This document shows, in pieces, positions 40,752-52,399 of a stretch of DNA of 64,000 bases. Below the pieces are notes generated by a model. It was given only the letters and a program-made list of their open reading frames with translations, did not search any database and had not been told where the DNA came from. Position 1 is the first letter of the stretch, and each line of letters opens with the position of its first letter. This DNA comes from Phyto melanocephala (lineage: Eukaryota; Arthropoda; Insecta; Diptera; Rhinophoridae), in contig OW799236.1 in assembly GCA_941918925.1 (NCBI GenBank), positions 85,152,213-85,216,212 of the forward strand. Reading direction: 5' to 3'. A program made the translations under genes and the position numbers.

Positions 40752-42794
40752 TCATTTTCTAAGTCGGCCTCTAGTTCGCAAGTTTCTTATAGGCTGAAAG
40801 GACTGGTTTGATGACCCTATTACTGGTGTTTTGATTTTCATGAACCATTTTAAGGGTTGATGATCTGTGACAAGTTTCACAGGAACTTCTTCAATATAAC
40901 CATGATTTTTTTGTACAGCCCACACAATTGCAAGTGCTTCGCGTTCAATTGTTGCATTCGATAAAAGTCTGCTAGCATACTTGATAGGATGCTCATCTTG
41001 GCCCTCCCCCTGGAGCAAAACTGCACCTACACCATCGGTTTCTTTTAAAATTTTAAAATCAAAAGAATTTAAAGGTACAAAATTATCATCTGTATTATAA
41101 AATTTTCGAATTTTGCTAGTTTTAGCCGGTGAGATGTCTTTTTCTGGAGAATACTGATCCGATATTTCACTAGGGATCGTACCTTGAAATATTGGTTGTA
41201 TATATTGCGGAAAGTAATCACTACTAGTTGAACGCATGGGAGACACACAATTATCTGGCGATTGTAGATGGGACATCAGACTTCCAGACTTAATTTTTTC
41301 TTCGAGTAGCTTTCCAAGAGCATACGGTGAGTCAACATTATTAGAAAAAGTGGGTGTTTTAGGCAAAGGCGAAGCATTCCTCTTTGTCTTTGGGGTTTTG
41401 GGTAAAGGTGACAATAAATTTTTATTTTCAATAAAATTAATAAATGGTGTCATCTCCTTGACGGCTTTTGTGCACGGAGATTGCTCTTCATTAATTTGCA
41501 TTGAACAAATTTTCGTTTCCAATAAATTAGAAAATGTGTGTCTTACCTTTGGTTCATCCTCAAAATACCAATATTTCTGGGCCATATTAAGCACAATACC
41601 TGCTTGTTCAAGAAAATCGGCACCCAAAAGCGTTCTATTTTTTGTGGCATTTGGTAAATAAATCAGCCTTATTCTCCGCAATCTATTGCCAATGACTATA
41701 TCACAGATAGTGGACATAACCTTGCCCGTTGAAACCGAACCATCTGCCAGTGTAACTTCAGCATGAACGTCCTGAAATACACATTTATTTGCGATAAGTA
41801 TTTCCTTGAGATCCAAGCTCGCAACGCTGGTTTTAGCACCACTATCAAATATAGCTTCACCTTCAAGGCCGAAAAATTTGACGTGAGTTGTTGGCAATGA
41901 ATGTCCAATAACAGTTGACGAAATAGAGTTGAAAGACAAATATTGCGGACTGTCTTTAGCACTTCCATTACATGTACCACAGTTGGACCTATGTACACCA
42001 GGTGCGCCACATCCATAACAGGAAAATGCGGGTTTCCTCAGAACATCTGGCTTTTGTGGTTGTTGTTGCTGATTTAAAGATGAATTTTGATTTTGTTGCA
42101 CCTGTTGTTGACCATCGCGGTTTTTCTTCTTAAAGCATGTTTCTACAGAATGACCTTTAATACGGCAGAAACTGCACCGATTCGTGTTTACAACTTCTTT
42201 ATCGTCCTCAGTTGTTGTTGTCATTATGGGCTGGGCTTCCAAGAAAAACATCTCTGCTTCACGGCTGGCAGAAACTAAGTCTTCAAACGATTTTACATTC
42301 TCACGACGTACACGTTCTCTTATATTGATGCTTAGTAGTCCATATACCATATTTAATTGAATGGCTTCACATGGAGGCACTTTAAGTTGAGAAAGAAGGA
42401 GACGCTTTTTGCAAATAAAACTATCAGTTGGCTCCTTCTTTTGTTGCTTGGTTTCGAAAAAATTTACAAAAATGCGCCAGTCGGGAACAGGAGGAGTGAA
42501 TGTAGATCGAATGAGGGATATAGTCTGCTCAAATGTACATACTGTATGTTTGACACCAATCCACCATGATGCAGCATAATCTTCTAATAGCAATGGCATA
42601 CCACGTATAGCATCACTATCAGATATTTTCTCAATATCTTTAAAAACACTGATTGAAGACAAAAACTCTTCGACAGCAGCTGGATCTCTTTGTCCCTTAA
42701 AACGAGCGGTACATTGGGTAAATGATCCACCTCTCGCATTACCACTCATTGCAGCTAGTATTTGCTGAAATTGCTCCGTCGAAAAAGTAGCCAT
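40752..42794 (-). CDS. Gag-protease-RNase H fusion frame of the gypsy-type element
   Basis: The open frame extends to 42998 but then overlaps the LTR and primer site; the ATG at 42794 (MATFSTEQFQQ) is a more likely start, giving 680 residues. In numbering of the longer 748-residue frame: capsid-like gag ~95-250; zinc knuckles CSFCRIKGHSVETC (275-288) and CYGCGAPGVHRSNC (327-340); an aspartic protease with DSGAKTS (385-391) and LLGADFL; a Ser/Pro-rich linker; then TDGVGAVLLQ, ATIEREALAIVWAV and VTDHQPLKWFM of RNase H. The reverse-transcriptase domain and the first RNase H aspartate motif are missing, yet the frame stays open across the junction. The element ends shortly after, so integrase is also gone. 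Confidence 0.88.
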   Translation of the reverse strand: MATFSTEQFQQILAAMSGNARGGSFTQCTARFKGQRDPAAVEEFLSSISVFKDIEKISDSDAIRGMPLLLEDYAASWWIGVKHTVCTFEQTISLIRSTFTPPVPDWRIFVNFFETKQQKKEPTDSFICKKRLLLSQLKVPPCEAIQLNMVYGLLSINIRERVRRENVKSFEDLVSASREAEMFFLEAQPIMTTTTEDDKEVVNTNRCSFCRIKGHSVETCFKKKNRDGQQQVQQNQNSSLNQQQQPQKPDVLRKPAFSCYGCGAPGVHRSNCGTCNGSAKDSPQYLSFNSISSTVIGHSLPTTHVKFFGLEGEAIFDSGAKTSVASLDLKEILIANKCVFQDVHAEVTLADGSVSTGKVMSTICDIVIGNRLRRIRLIYLPNATKNRTLLGADFLEQAGIVLNMAQKYWYFEDEPKVRHTFSNLLETKICSMQINEEQSPCTKAVKEMTPFINFIENKNLLSPLPKTPKTKRNASPLPKTPTFSNNVDSPYALGKLLEEKIKSGSLMSHLQSPDNCVSPMRSTSSDYFPQYIQPIFQGTIPSEISDQYSPEKDISPAKTSKIRKFYNTDDNFVPLNSFDFKILKETDGVGAVLLQGEGQDEHPIKYASRLLSNATIEREALAIVWAVQKNHGYIEEVPVKLVTDHQPLKWFMKIKTPVIGSSNQSFQPIRNLRTRGRLRK

Positions 42795-42901
42795 TTCCTC
42801 GTTGTTTGCACACAAAACGTTATTTTGATCACCTTCTAATTGTGGTACTGTTGCGTTTTCTTCGTCAGCTCTGTAGGATGTCTTTGTGGTATTTTCCGTA
42901 G

Positions 42902-42919
42902 CCACTAAGTTGGGCGCCA
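42902..42919 (-). promoter_or_regulatory. tRNA primer-binding site
   Basis: One base inside the 5' LTR the minus strand reads TGGCGCCCAAC, complementary to the 3' end of a tRNA-Lys as recalled from insect retroelements; the following bases match less well. Confidence 0.7.
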
Positions 42920-42920
42920 A

Positions 42921-43290
42921 TGTAATAATCTTGGTTCTGAGATTATATATATTGTTCATTTGAACAAAACCGACGATAAAAAAAACACAAAACACCAACT
43001 GTTTTACTATAAATACTTTTCTTTAAAGAAACTTCAAGAAATTTATAACCCGTCCGGTAAATTAATACTAGACAAAGCTATGCATTGGTTGAAGGCAGAA
43101 AGCAAAGTGACTTTATTTATTCAAATCGTGCTCTTTTTATACTATTTTTTTAGTACAAATAATAAATAAAATTGACAATTAATTCAAAAGTATGAAATTT
43201 AAATAATAAAATTAGATAGTACAAAAATTCAGTAATAAAAGATTAAGTAGAAAAATAATAATAAATAAAATAATAAATAGAACTGCTTCA
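42921..43290 (-). repeat. 5' LTR of the gypsy-type element
   Basis: 370 bp, TG..CA on the minus strand; it should contain promoter and polyadenylation signals, not individually resolved here. Confidence 0.92.
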
Positions 43291-43398
43291 AATTTAAAAA
43301 AAAAATTTAAAAGAAAAAATAATTAAAAATATATATAATAAATATAAAACAAAAAAAAAAAATTAAAAAAAAAAATTAAAAAAAAAAAATTAAAAAAA
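43291..43398 (+). repeat. A-rich remainder of the interrupted DINE-like copy
   Basis: AT-only text with TATATATAATAAATATAAAAC, as in the centre of other copies, following the LTR element's right end. Confidence 0.6.
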
Positions 43399-44178
43399 AA
43401 CAAGTAAGAGCCCTATATCTGGCCGTGCCGAATCTTATATACCCTTCACAACGTGTAGTCATGCAATAACAGTAGTTTGTATCACCATTCCATATGATAT
43501 ACATACGTACATACATATAAAAAACATACATATATAAAAACATCCCATTGTAAAATTATAAATTTACGTATGTATGTTAAAAAAAAAAATAAAAAAAAAT
43601 TGAAAAAAAAAATAAAAAAAAATAATTTTTAAAAAATAATTAAAATATATATAATAAGCATAAAACAAAAAAAAATAAAAAAAAAATATTAAAAAAAAAA
43701 ATTAAAAAAAAAAATAATAATAAAAATATAAATAATATATTACATAAAAAATAAAAAAAATATTTTGTTGGCTCAGCTGGGATTCGATGCCACGTTTTTT
43801 CTAACCAGTATACACGCTTGTATGTATGTATGTTGTTGTTGTAATGTTGTTTTTGTGAAAAAAAAAATCGAGGTGGTCGTGCGTTTTTGCTCATATCTCA
43901 GTTGTTTATATACCGATGTTTCTGATTTTCAATACCGATATACTCCCGAATATTTCTGATATTTTAATACCTCACCCGGGTCCAAGCGATGTCAGGGGAC
44001 TTCAAAAAGTTGATTTCAACATACACACCGACAGACGGTCAGAGCTTAATCGACTCCCCTATTCATAAGCTTTCAGGAAAATATATACTTTATGGGGTCG
44101 GAAATGAAAATTGTAGAAATTTCACACGGAATGACAAACCTATATATACCCTTTTTCACTGTGTGAAGGGTATAAAAA
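43399..44178 (+). mobile_element. DINE-1-like element, full-length type
   Basis: It has all blocks: the GGCCGTGCCGAATC hairpin half, TATACCCTTCACAACGTG, the A-rich centre, GGCTCAGCTGGGATTCGATG, the 3' block and TGTGTGAAGGGTATAAAAA. It directly abuts the interrupted copy. Confidence 0.8.
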
Positions 44179-45208
44179 GGACTATTGGTGTCACAATATA
44201 TTTACTATGTATATATTACTGTCTAGCAAAATACTCAAATAAAAAACAAATTCAAAATTTAACTAAAAAGAAGAGCAAACGAAAAATATAAATTGAATAC
44301 AATGAATACGTTAATTAAGCAATCAGCTGGTATACAAAAAAAAAAAAAAAAAAAAAAACAAAACAATCAATTGATATCTACAGTTATGCTAATGGCGTTA
44401 TTGCATCATGCCACCAGTAGTAAAATGCAGTGTTGCCCATACGGCTGTTTATGGTTATGACACTAATTAAAATTAAAGTCCCTGTTATAAACAGGCATAC
44501 GAAGTATAATATTAAAATAAATATACCGCCACAAAATAAAATTTTCAATTAAGTGTAATAAAAGAATTGTTAAAACTCTTACTAACAAACGATTGCTTAA
44601 TGTTTCATGAGAATTACTGTGAAATTATAATGACGAAGTAAATAATAAATATTTACTTATTTCCTAATTTAATTAATTGTTTTTATAACAATTTACTGAA
44701 ATACACTTGACTTGAGTGTAATGCAAGTTAACAAAAAAAATAAATAAATAAAGGAAGATAACAAAGAAGAAATTATGATCAAAACAAACACTTGCTTAAA
44801 ATTAATTTCATTCTCTATTAATTGTTTTAAGTATTTTGTTTGAATATTGTTTAAAATAAAATATAAAAAAAAACTGATTTTCTGTCATTGCTTAAATTTA
44901 CAACTATAGCGATAGGTTCTAGTTCAAATAAAATTTTACTTAGTTTTAAAAATTTCGTTATTGAGACAGTGAAGTGACACTTACCGCGTTATGCATAATA
45001 ACAAAATTTGTGCTAACTAACGAGCTGCTATGTTTTTCTCGTGGAAATTTACCCCATAAAAAAGTTAACAGCTCGTTAGTTAGCACACGGTTGTCTTATG
45101 TACATATATTTAGCCAAAATTATAAATGATCTGTTAAATAGCAATATTGATAGACAAAAGCAAAAGATCGTAGGAAATTATTTATACTTATTGTGTGAAA
45201 GCAACTTT
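44179..45208. other. Intergenic stretch with one small inverted repeat
   Basis: No gene seen. The exact inverted pair GTGCTAACTAACGAGCTG (45010-45027) and its complement (45069-45086) encloses 41 bp. A 20-A run lies near 44336-44358. Confidence 0.5.
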
Positions 45209-45853
45209 AACAAGCAAGAGTGCTATATTCGGCCGTGCCGAATCTTATATACCCTTCACAACGTGTAGTCATGCAATAACAGTAGTTTGTATCACCATTC
45301 ATCTCATATGAAATACGTACATACATATATATAAAACATACATATATAAAAACATCCCATTGCAAAATTAAAAATTTACGTATGTATACGAAAAAAAAAT
45401 AAAAAAAATAACATAAAAAAAAATTAAAAAAAAAATAATTAAAATATAAATAATAAATATAAAACAAAAAAAAAATTGAAAAAACAATTAAAAAAAAAAT
45501 AATAAAACTATAAATAATATATTAAATAAAAAATAAAAATAAAATATATAAAAAATTTTTTTTTGGCTCAGCTGGGATTCGATGCCACGTTTACTCTAAC
45601 CAGTATACACGTTTGTATGTATGTATGTTGTTGTTGTAATGTTGTTTTTGTGAAAAAAAAATCGAGGTGGTCGTGGATTTTTGCTCATATCTCAGTTGTT
45701 TATGTACCGATGTTTTTGATTTCAACATACACATGGACAGACTGACAGAGCTTAATCGACTCCCCTATTCATAAGCTTTCAGAGAATATATACTTTATGG
45801 AGTCGAAAATGAAAATTGTAGAAATTTCACACGGAATGACAAACCTATATATG
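45209..45853 (+). mobile_element. DINE-1-like element, 3'-truncated and internally deleted
   Basis: The 5' end is intact (AACAAGCAAGAGTGCTATAT). About 100 bp of the 3' block are missing after ACCGATGTTTTTGATTTC, and the copy stops after ACAAACCTATATATG, before the expected TACCCTTTTTCAC end. Confidence 0.75.
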
Positions 45854-46144
45854 AATATTGTTTAAATTTCTATCGTGTTTTAGTTCGCGAATGTTTCCAT
45901 AAGTGATATTTACGGTATTCTGTCTAGAATAAAGGCGTATGTTTTACTCAATGTGCATGCTAATTAGCAAAATAGTCGGAGTAAAGAAAATTCAAAAGAA
46001 ATTTGCAATTCACAAAATCTTATTTTCTTGGTGAGCCTTAGGGAAATTTTCAAAAATGATGCTTTATAAAACAAAACTATTAATGGCGACCGGTATAAAG
46101 CATTGGTCCCTAATTGAATAAAAAATATAAACTAAAAATATGTA

Positions 46145-46240
46145 TGTTGTTCCAACAGGATGAAACTACATGGTATGCACCGCGTCAAACACTTGACTTA
46201 CTAAAGGAGATATTTTGCGAACGCATTTTTTAAAGTGATC
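46145..46240 (+). pseudogene. Transposase fragment (second-Asp block)
   Basis: Translation gives LFQQDETTWYAPRQTLDLLK then EIFCERIF, matching the block around the second catalytic Asp of the DD41D-like transposases elsewhere in the window (compare FQQDGATCHTAR). It stops soon after. It faces the fragment at 46330-46600. Confidence 0.6.
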
Positions 46241-46329
46241 TAAATCAGTAAGAATGCACTTTTTCATTTTTAAATTGTAACACGAATTTTTTTTAAAATG
46301 GATGTCTGTTTTTTTTTTTTTTTTATTGA

Positions 46330-46600
46330 AAAGAAGACATGTTCCAACTAAGTATCTCTAATCCGCACCAGACAGTTACTCGCATCACATGGATTGCTGA
46401 TGCTCAAATTCGACAATTTTATGTATTCATGAAGCCATTTAGATAAAAATGCGCTTCATCGGAGAAAATAACCGTTTTTTTTCCAAAAATTGGCATTGAC
46501 TTCACTTTGCTCCATTACCCATTAAACGAATTCCCGGCGCTTTAAATGTTCTACTGGTTTGAGCTTCTGAGTATGCTAATTTTTTATGAATTTTGTCAAA
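46330..46600 (-). pseudogene. Transposase fragment (first-Asp block)
   Basis: On the minus strand the frame reads VIFSDEAHFYLNGFMNT, then a stop, then RVTVWCGL. This corresponds to the first catalytic Asp region of the same DD41D-like family. It is in opposite orientation to the fragment at 46145-46240, so the original element has been rearranged. Confidence 0.6.
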
Positions 46601-47087
46601 ATTCGCTTCGAATTCCGAAGTGTAGAATTTTCATAAAATGAATACGTTAGTAAGCATACCTTGTGAATTCACCAATTGTGTTAAAAAATACCAACTTGGG
46701 TTTAATTTTGCCATGAATACATTATTAATATCTCACTTTGAATTATTAGTATGTAAGTTTGCCAAACTACTTTCCTAACAGTTAAATTTAAAATGAAAAC
46801 AAAAAAGTTTTGCTTTAATTCTTTTCATCACTTTTAAAGTTAACAAAAACTGCAAAAAATTTGTTTTGTTTTACATTTATCTATGGACTTCCGTTAACTG
46901 CAATACGAACTGCTGTTGTATTACGAAATATTTTACTGATATTCGTTACATGCACAAGTGAACTAAAACAATTTTTTAATTTTGCATTAATATTGAAACA
47001 TAATAAACTCACGTTATTAATTATTTAAATTAACTAAAGTGTTACAATGGAGAATGTGTGACTAAATATTAGACACATGAAAAGAAA

Positions 47088-47315
47088 AACAAGTAAGAGC
47101 GCTATATTCGGCCGTGCCGAATCTTATATACCCTTCACACCGTGTAGTCATGCAATAACAGTAGTTTGTATCACCATTCCATATGATATACGTACATACA
47201 TATAAAAACCATACATATATAAAAACATCCACATTGTAAAATTATAAATTTACGTATGTATGTTAAAAATAAATAAAAAAAAACTAAAAAAAAAATTTAA
47301 AAAAAAAATTAAAAA

Positions 47316-47349
<34 letters not shown>

Positions 47350-47983
47350 TTAAAAAAAAAAAATTTTAAAAAATAATTAAAATATATATAATAAAAATGA
47401 AACAAAAAAAATAAAAAAAAAAATATTTAAAAAAAAAAAATTAAAAAAAAAATAATAATAAAAATATAAATATAAATAATATATTAAATAAAAAATAAAA
47501 TAAAAAAAAAATTAAAAAAAAAAATTTAAAAAAAAATAAAAAAAAATTTTTTTTGGCTCAGCTGGGATTCAATGCCACGTTTTCTCTAACCAGTATACAC
47601 GTTTGTATGTATGTATGTTTTTGTTGTAATGTTGTTTTTGTGGAAAAAAATCGAGGTGGTCGTGGGTTTTTGCTCATATCTCAGTTGTTTATGTACCGAT
47701 GTTTCTGATTTTCAATACCGATCTACTCCCGAATATTTCTGATATTTTAATACCTCACCCGAGTCCAAGCGATGTCGGGGGGCTTCAAAAAGTTGATTTC
47801 AACATACACACGGACAGAAGTCAGACGGACAGACGGACAGACTGACAGGGCTTAATCGACTCCCCTATTCATAAGCTTTCAGAAAATATATACTTTATGG
47901 GGTCGGAAATCAAAATTGTAGAAATTTCACACGGAATGACAAACCTATATATACCCTTTTTCACTGTGTGAAGGGTATAAAAA
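47088..47983 (+). mobile_element. DINE-1-like element, full-length type
   Basis: A complete copy with a ~300-bp A-rich centre, the GGCTCAGCTGGGATTCAATG segment, a CAGACGGACAGACGGACAG expansion and the TGTGTGAAGGGTATAAAAA end. Confidence 0.8.
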
Positions 47984-49132
47984 TGACACAAACATACACA
48001 ATGTTGTTGTAATTTTTGTTATATCAGAAGTCATTATACAAATTAAAATAAAAAGTAAGAGTGTTATACATACTAGGCTGTGCCGAATTTTTTATACCCA
48101 CCATTAATAATTAGAACCAAAAACATTTGCTGGTTCATAAAAGATATACTGCCGCATTGTAAAAAAATATTTTAGGTTTATTTCTAATTTCTGTACATGA
48201 TCTGTCAAAGAAGCCTTTAAAAAAACCTTAAATATTTCTTATAAATACAGGAGATTAAAATTACTGTTTTATAATTATTTAGTTTTTTGACCGTTTTTAT
48301 TTTAAATATTAACTAAAATTGTTCAAGCTCAAGGTCTTTTTATAATTCAAATAATATCTTTAATAAAATAAATATTTCCTGAAGATGCTACACAATGGAG
48401 TAGCGAAATATTGGAAGAATTAATAATAATAAATATTAAAGATATTATTTGAATTATAAAAAGACCTTGAGCTTGAACAATTTTAGTTAATATTACTGTT
48501 TTATGATCAAACAGAATTGCATCTGTAAAAGCCAGTAGAAACTCTAAAATTATTATTTAATTATAAGAGTTGTCAAACCCGAATTCCCAATAAACAAAGA
48601 TAAATTTGTTTAAAATTTTGTTTTTTGACTTTTTCGAAAACCGGTTTCTCTTATATGCCGATTACTCTACTAATTATACCCACCACCTTTGGTGTCAAGG
48701 GTGAATATAGCTTTGTCATTCCGCTTTTAAGCGGCCATCTTTACGATGATTTTTTTGCACGCAAATATGTCATGACTGTGCGCTAACGTATCAAACTGGT
48801 AGCACAGTCTGTAGAGAGGAAGAAGGGATAAACCAAAAAGAACGTTTTTTTTGTTTTGGTGACTTTCTCCTATATTCCTCTTTACATTATTATTATGTTT
48901 TATTCTTTTTCTTTTTTTAATATGTCAACTGCTTTTTAAAAGAAATAAAAAGCGCAAAATCGAATAAAAAATATTAAAAAAAAGTTATAATTTTTATTGG
49001 AAATTAATAATGTATTTTATGGAAAAATAATTTAAATTACAAATCATTTTAATTGCATTAAAAATTTGTATATTTTGCTTAATACGAGCGACAAAATAAA
49101 GAAGATTAACAGTCTATACGAAAAACAATTAA
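47984..49132. other. Intergenic stretch with repeat fragments and a large hairpin
   Basis: DINE-like scraps occur at ~48050-48120 and ~48675-48740. A degraded copy of the 11142-11258 MITE lies at ~48150-48245. The main feature is the inverted repeat at 48305-48494, listed separately. No gene is seen. Confidence 0.5.
48305..48494. repeat. Large near-perfect inverted repeat with a structured loop
   Basis: Arms of about 60 bp (beginning AATATTAACTAAAATTGTTC, and its complement at the right end) flank a ~70-bp centre. The centre has its own stem GCTAC/GTAGC inside AATATTTC/GAAATATT. The arms appear identical by eye. Confidence 0.75.
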
Positions 49133-49928
49133 AACAGGTAAGAGCGCTATATTCGGCCGTGCCGAATCTTACATACCATTCACAACGTGTAGTCGTACAA
49201 TAACAGTAGTTTGTATCACCATTCATCCCATATGAAATACGTACCTACTTATAAAAACATACATATATTAAAACATCCCATTGTAAAATTATAAATTCAC
49301 GTATGTATGTTAAAAAACAAAAAAAAAAAATAAAAATTAAAAAAAAAAATTTAAAAAAAATAATTAAAATATATATAATAAATATAAAACAAACAAAAAA
49401 TAAAAAAAAAAATTAAAAAAAAAATAATAATAAAAATATAAATAATATATTAAATAAAAAATAAAAAAAAATTAAAAAAAAATTTTAAAAAAATAAAAAA
49501 AAAATTTTTTTTTTGGCTCAGCTGGGATTCGATGCCACGTTTTCTCTAACCAGTATGCACGTTTGTATGTATGTATGTTGTTGTTGTAATGTTGTTTTTG
49601 TGAAAAAAAAATCGAGGTAGTCGTGGGTTTTTGCTCATATCTCAGTTGTTTATGTACCGATGGTCCTGATTTTCAATACCGATCTACTCCCGAATATTTC
49701 TGATATTTTAAAACCTCACCCAGGTCCAAGCGATGTCGGGGGCTTCAAAAAGTTGATTTCAACATACACACGGACAGACGGACAGACTGACAGAGCTTAA
49801 TCGACTCCCCTATTCATAAGCTTTCAGAAAATATATACTTTATGGGGTCGGAAATGAAAATTGTAGAAATTTCACACGGAATGACAAACCTATATATACC
49901 CTTTTTCACTGTGTGAAGGGTATAAAAA
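49133..49928 (+). mobile_element. DINE-1-like element, full-length type
   Basis: It begins AACAGGTAAGAGCGCTATAT and ends GTGTGAAGGGTATAAAAA, with all internal blocks. The 5' inner repeat is slightly changed (ACATACCATTCACAACG). Confidence 0.8.
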
Positions 49929-50039
49929 GTCATCGTAAAAATTAAAAAAGATTTTAGGTAGCAACTTTAAAAGAGAATTGCAAAATGACATTATAAAATT
50001 CCGGCCTAATTTCTATAATTCCTTGAACTTATGATTACG

Positions 50040-50455
50040 AAAGACGATTAGCAATATCCATCTGTCCATTTGTTGGTTGAAATAAATTTTTAGAAGCTCC
50101 CACATGCTGTACAGACCAGTATGTTGTATTTATCTTTTGGAAATATCCGGGAATGAATCGCTATTGAATTACAGCACAACCGCCACATATTTTTCTGAGA
50201 TATGAGCAAATAAACACGACTTTTTCTGTTTTTCATATTTTAACCACAAAATTTAAAATTAATATATCCAAGATGGCATTTGAAACAAAATGGCTAATAT
50301 TTTTTTTTAACTCCATCAATATGAGTATTAAATGAAAGGCTTTGACTAGTAGATTGCAGTTAATTCTTTAAAAAATTTAAAGGCTGCGCTACGATGTAAT
50401 ATTTATACCTATGTACATGATGGTATCAAATTCGTCACGGCCGAATATAGCACGC
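50040..50455 (-). repeat. Diverged DINE-like fragment, reverse orientation
   Basis: Read on the minus strand it shows the variant 3' block (GATTCATTCCCGGATATTTC). The plus strand ends TCACGGCCGAATATAGCACG, the reversed 5' hairpin. Confidence 0.6.
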
Positions 50456-51169
50456 TAACACCCAAATCTAAATAAGAGCGGCAAGCGTTATTGGCTGTAA
50501 AAAATTCTTATGTTCATAAAATTTGTATGAAACAATTCAATTTTGACAAGGCGTTAGGTATGGAAGTTGTCTAAAGAAAAACTGTTATTGCTTTTTTACT
50601 TTGAAATTGTTGAAAAGTAATGTCAATTTAGCTATTTTTAGGTTAATCCAGCGATTTTATTTCTATTTAGTGAGTTTCATTAAGAAAAAATAAGCAACAT
50701 TACACAACGTTGATGCTCTTGTTAAGGTTTGTCACTAATCTCCTTTTGTTCTTCTTTTTTGTTGCGTCAAAACGATGAAAATATATTGATTTAATTGCAA
50801 ATTTATGAAATTTGAATGAAAATATAGTAGAATTATTAAAGCGAATTAATCTCTTAAAATAAGAGCATAAGAAAATAAAAGGGACTAATTTGTTTGGAAA
50901 ATTACGTTACGTCGGAATTCTGTTTGAACATTAAGACAGGCGTAAAGCTAAAACCCATCATGCATTATCAACCCATCCCATAGTAGAAACGCCTGTTTAC
51001 AAATTTAGTAAGTATACATATCGCTCTTGATCAACAATAGTGTATTAACTCGAAATTCTAACATTTTTAGTTAAGGGCAAAAACTGTTTGTCATTGCATT
51101 TGAAGTAAATTTTAAAATCCAAATACATATCATGGTAAATAAATTCCATTAAAAAATATACTTAACTTG

Positions 51170-51722
51170 TTATACCTTTTACAGTGAGTGTATATATAGG
51201 TTTGTCATTCCATGTAAAATTTCTACAATTTTCATTTCCGACCCCATAAAGTATATATTTTCTGAAAGTTTATGAAGAGGGCAGTTAATTAAGCTTTGAC
51301 CGTCTGTTCTTGTGTATGTTGAAATCAATTTTTTTAAGCCCCCAGACATTTCCAAGACCTGTGTAAAGTAGAAAAATATCAGAAATATTCGGGAGCAGAT
51401 CGGTATTGAAAATCGCTATATAAACAACTGAGATATGATGAAAAAACCTAGACCACCTCGTCTTTTCACACCAATACAAACTGGATAAACGAAGGTTCGA
51501 ATTCCAGTTAAGACAAACAAATTGTTTTTTTTATTTGATATTTTTTACATACATTTTACAATGGTTTTTAAGTTTTTAAGTGGATAAAGTCATTATAAAG
51601 ATAATGAAACATATATGTATGTATGTACGTATTTCATATTAATGGTGATACAACCAATTGTTATTGCATGACTACACGTTGTGAGGGGTATATAAGATTC
51701 GGCACGTCCGAATATAGCACTT
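51170..51722 (-). mobile_element. DINE-1-like element, reverse orientation
   Basis: The plus strand starts TATACCTTTTACAGTGAGTG, includes TCCGACCCCATAAAGTATAT and ends GATTCGGCACGTCCGAATAT plus AGCACTTTTG. This is a complete but diverged copy in the opposite orientation to most others. Confidence 0.7.
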
Positions 51723-52399
51723 TTGTTTGTTTTCCTTTAATTTTTTTTCATAAATTATTGCAAAAAAAAAACTATTTTTTTGAGTTACTACCAATTTTTT
51801 AAAGCATTTTAATTTATTTGATCATTTTCTACTTAAATAAAGGCTTCACTCAAAATAATACCTTTTATATGAAAATTTGCAATGCATTTGTTTAAAAACA
51901 TTTATATTAATATAAGAATAGTCACTAAAATATCAAGAAAATGGTCACAACGTAATTTTTGAGATAAGAGACTAAAGGGAATAATGTGTCATTTTTACAG
52001 TTATTAGGTAAGAATACTGTTCATTGATTTATTTGGTAAAAAGTGATAATTTTTAAATTTCGAGTTATTAACCTCTTGTTGATCGAGTGCGATATGCACT
52101 CTTTTCATTATTATGAGATTTGAAATTTTAAATTAACCATAAAAAATACTGTGTACTTAATATTGAACTTTATAAATTTGCTGATAAATATGTTTTTTGT
52201 TTATTAGGGAAATAAATATTTTGGACATTTTAATAACAAAAAATTAATATATTGCGCATTTTTATTACCAAAAATTTTAAACTTTCAAATTGTATTCTCT
52301 TATATTCCCCCGTTTAAGCCTTATCGCACTTTTACCATATGGACATTTCCATGAATATGTCAACTAAGACTGCAAAAATAAAAACTCTTGAAAGTTTTT
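51723..52399. other. Intergenic stretch, nothing recognised
   Basis: AT-rich with no coding motif or element end. Confidence 0.45.

Larger units (their letters stand above)
40336..43290 (-). mobile_element. Ty3/gypsy LTR retrotransposon, internally deleted, recent
   Basis: A 2955-bp element has LTRs at 42921-43290 (5', 370 bp) and 40336-40704 (3', 369 bp). By eye they differ by a single A in an A-run. LTRs run TG..CA. The flanks share AATT, a plausible 4-bp duplication. A primer-binding site and polypurine tract are in the expected places. Reverse transcriptase and integrase are absent, so movement would need enzymes in trans. Near-identical LTRs imply a young insertion. Confidence 0.92.

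Noticed and set aside
41236..41661. 141-codon plus-strand frame inside the LTR element
   Set aside because: It is antisense to the gag-protease frame and has no family features.
48380..48425. Possible hammerhead ribozyme (CTGAAGA..GAAA around a GCTAC/GTAGC stem)
   Set aside because: The GAAATATT strand pairs with AATATTTC just upstream, and I find no convincing stems I and III or cleavage site; the relative at 13085 lacks the CTGANGA core.
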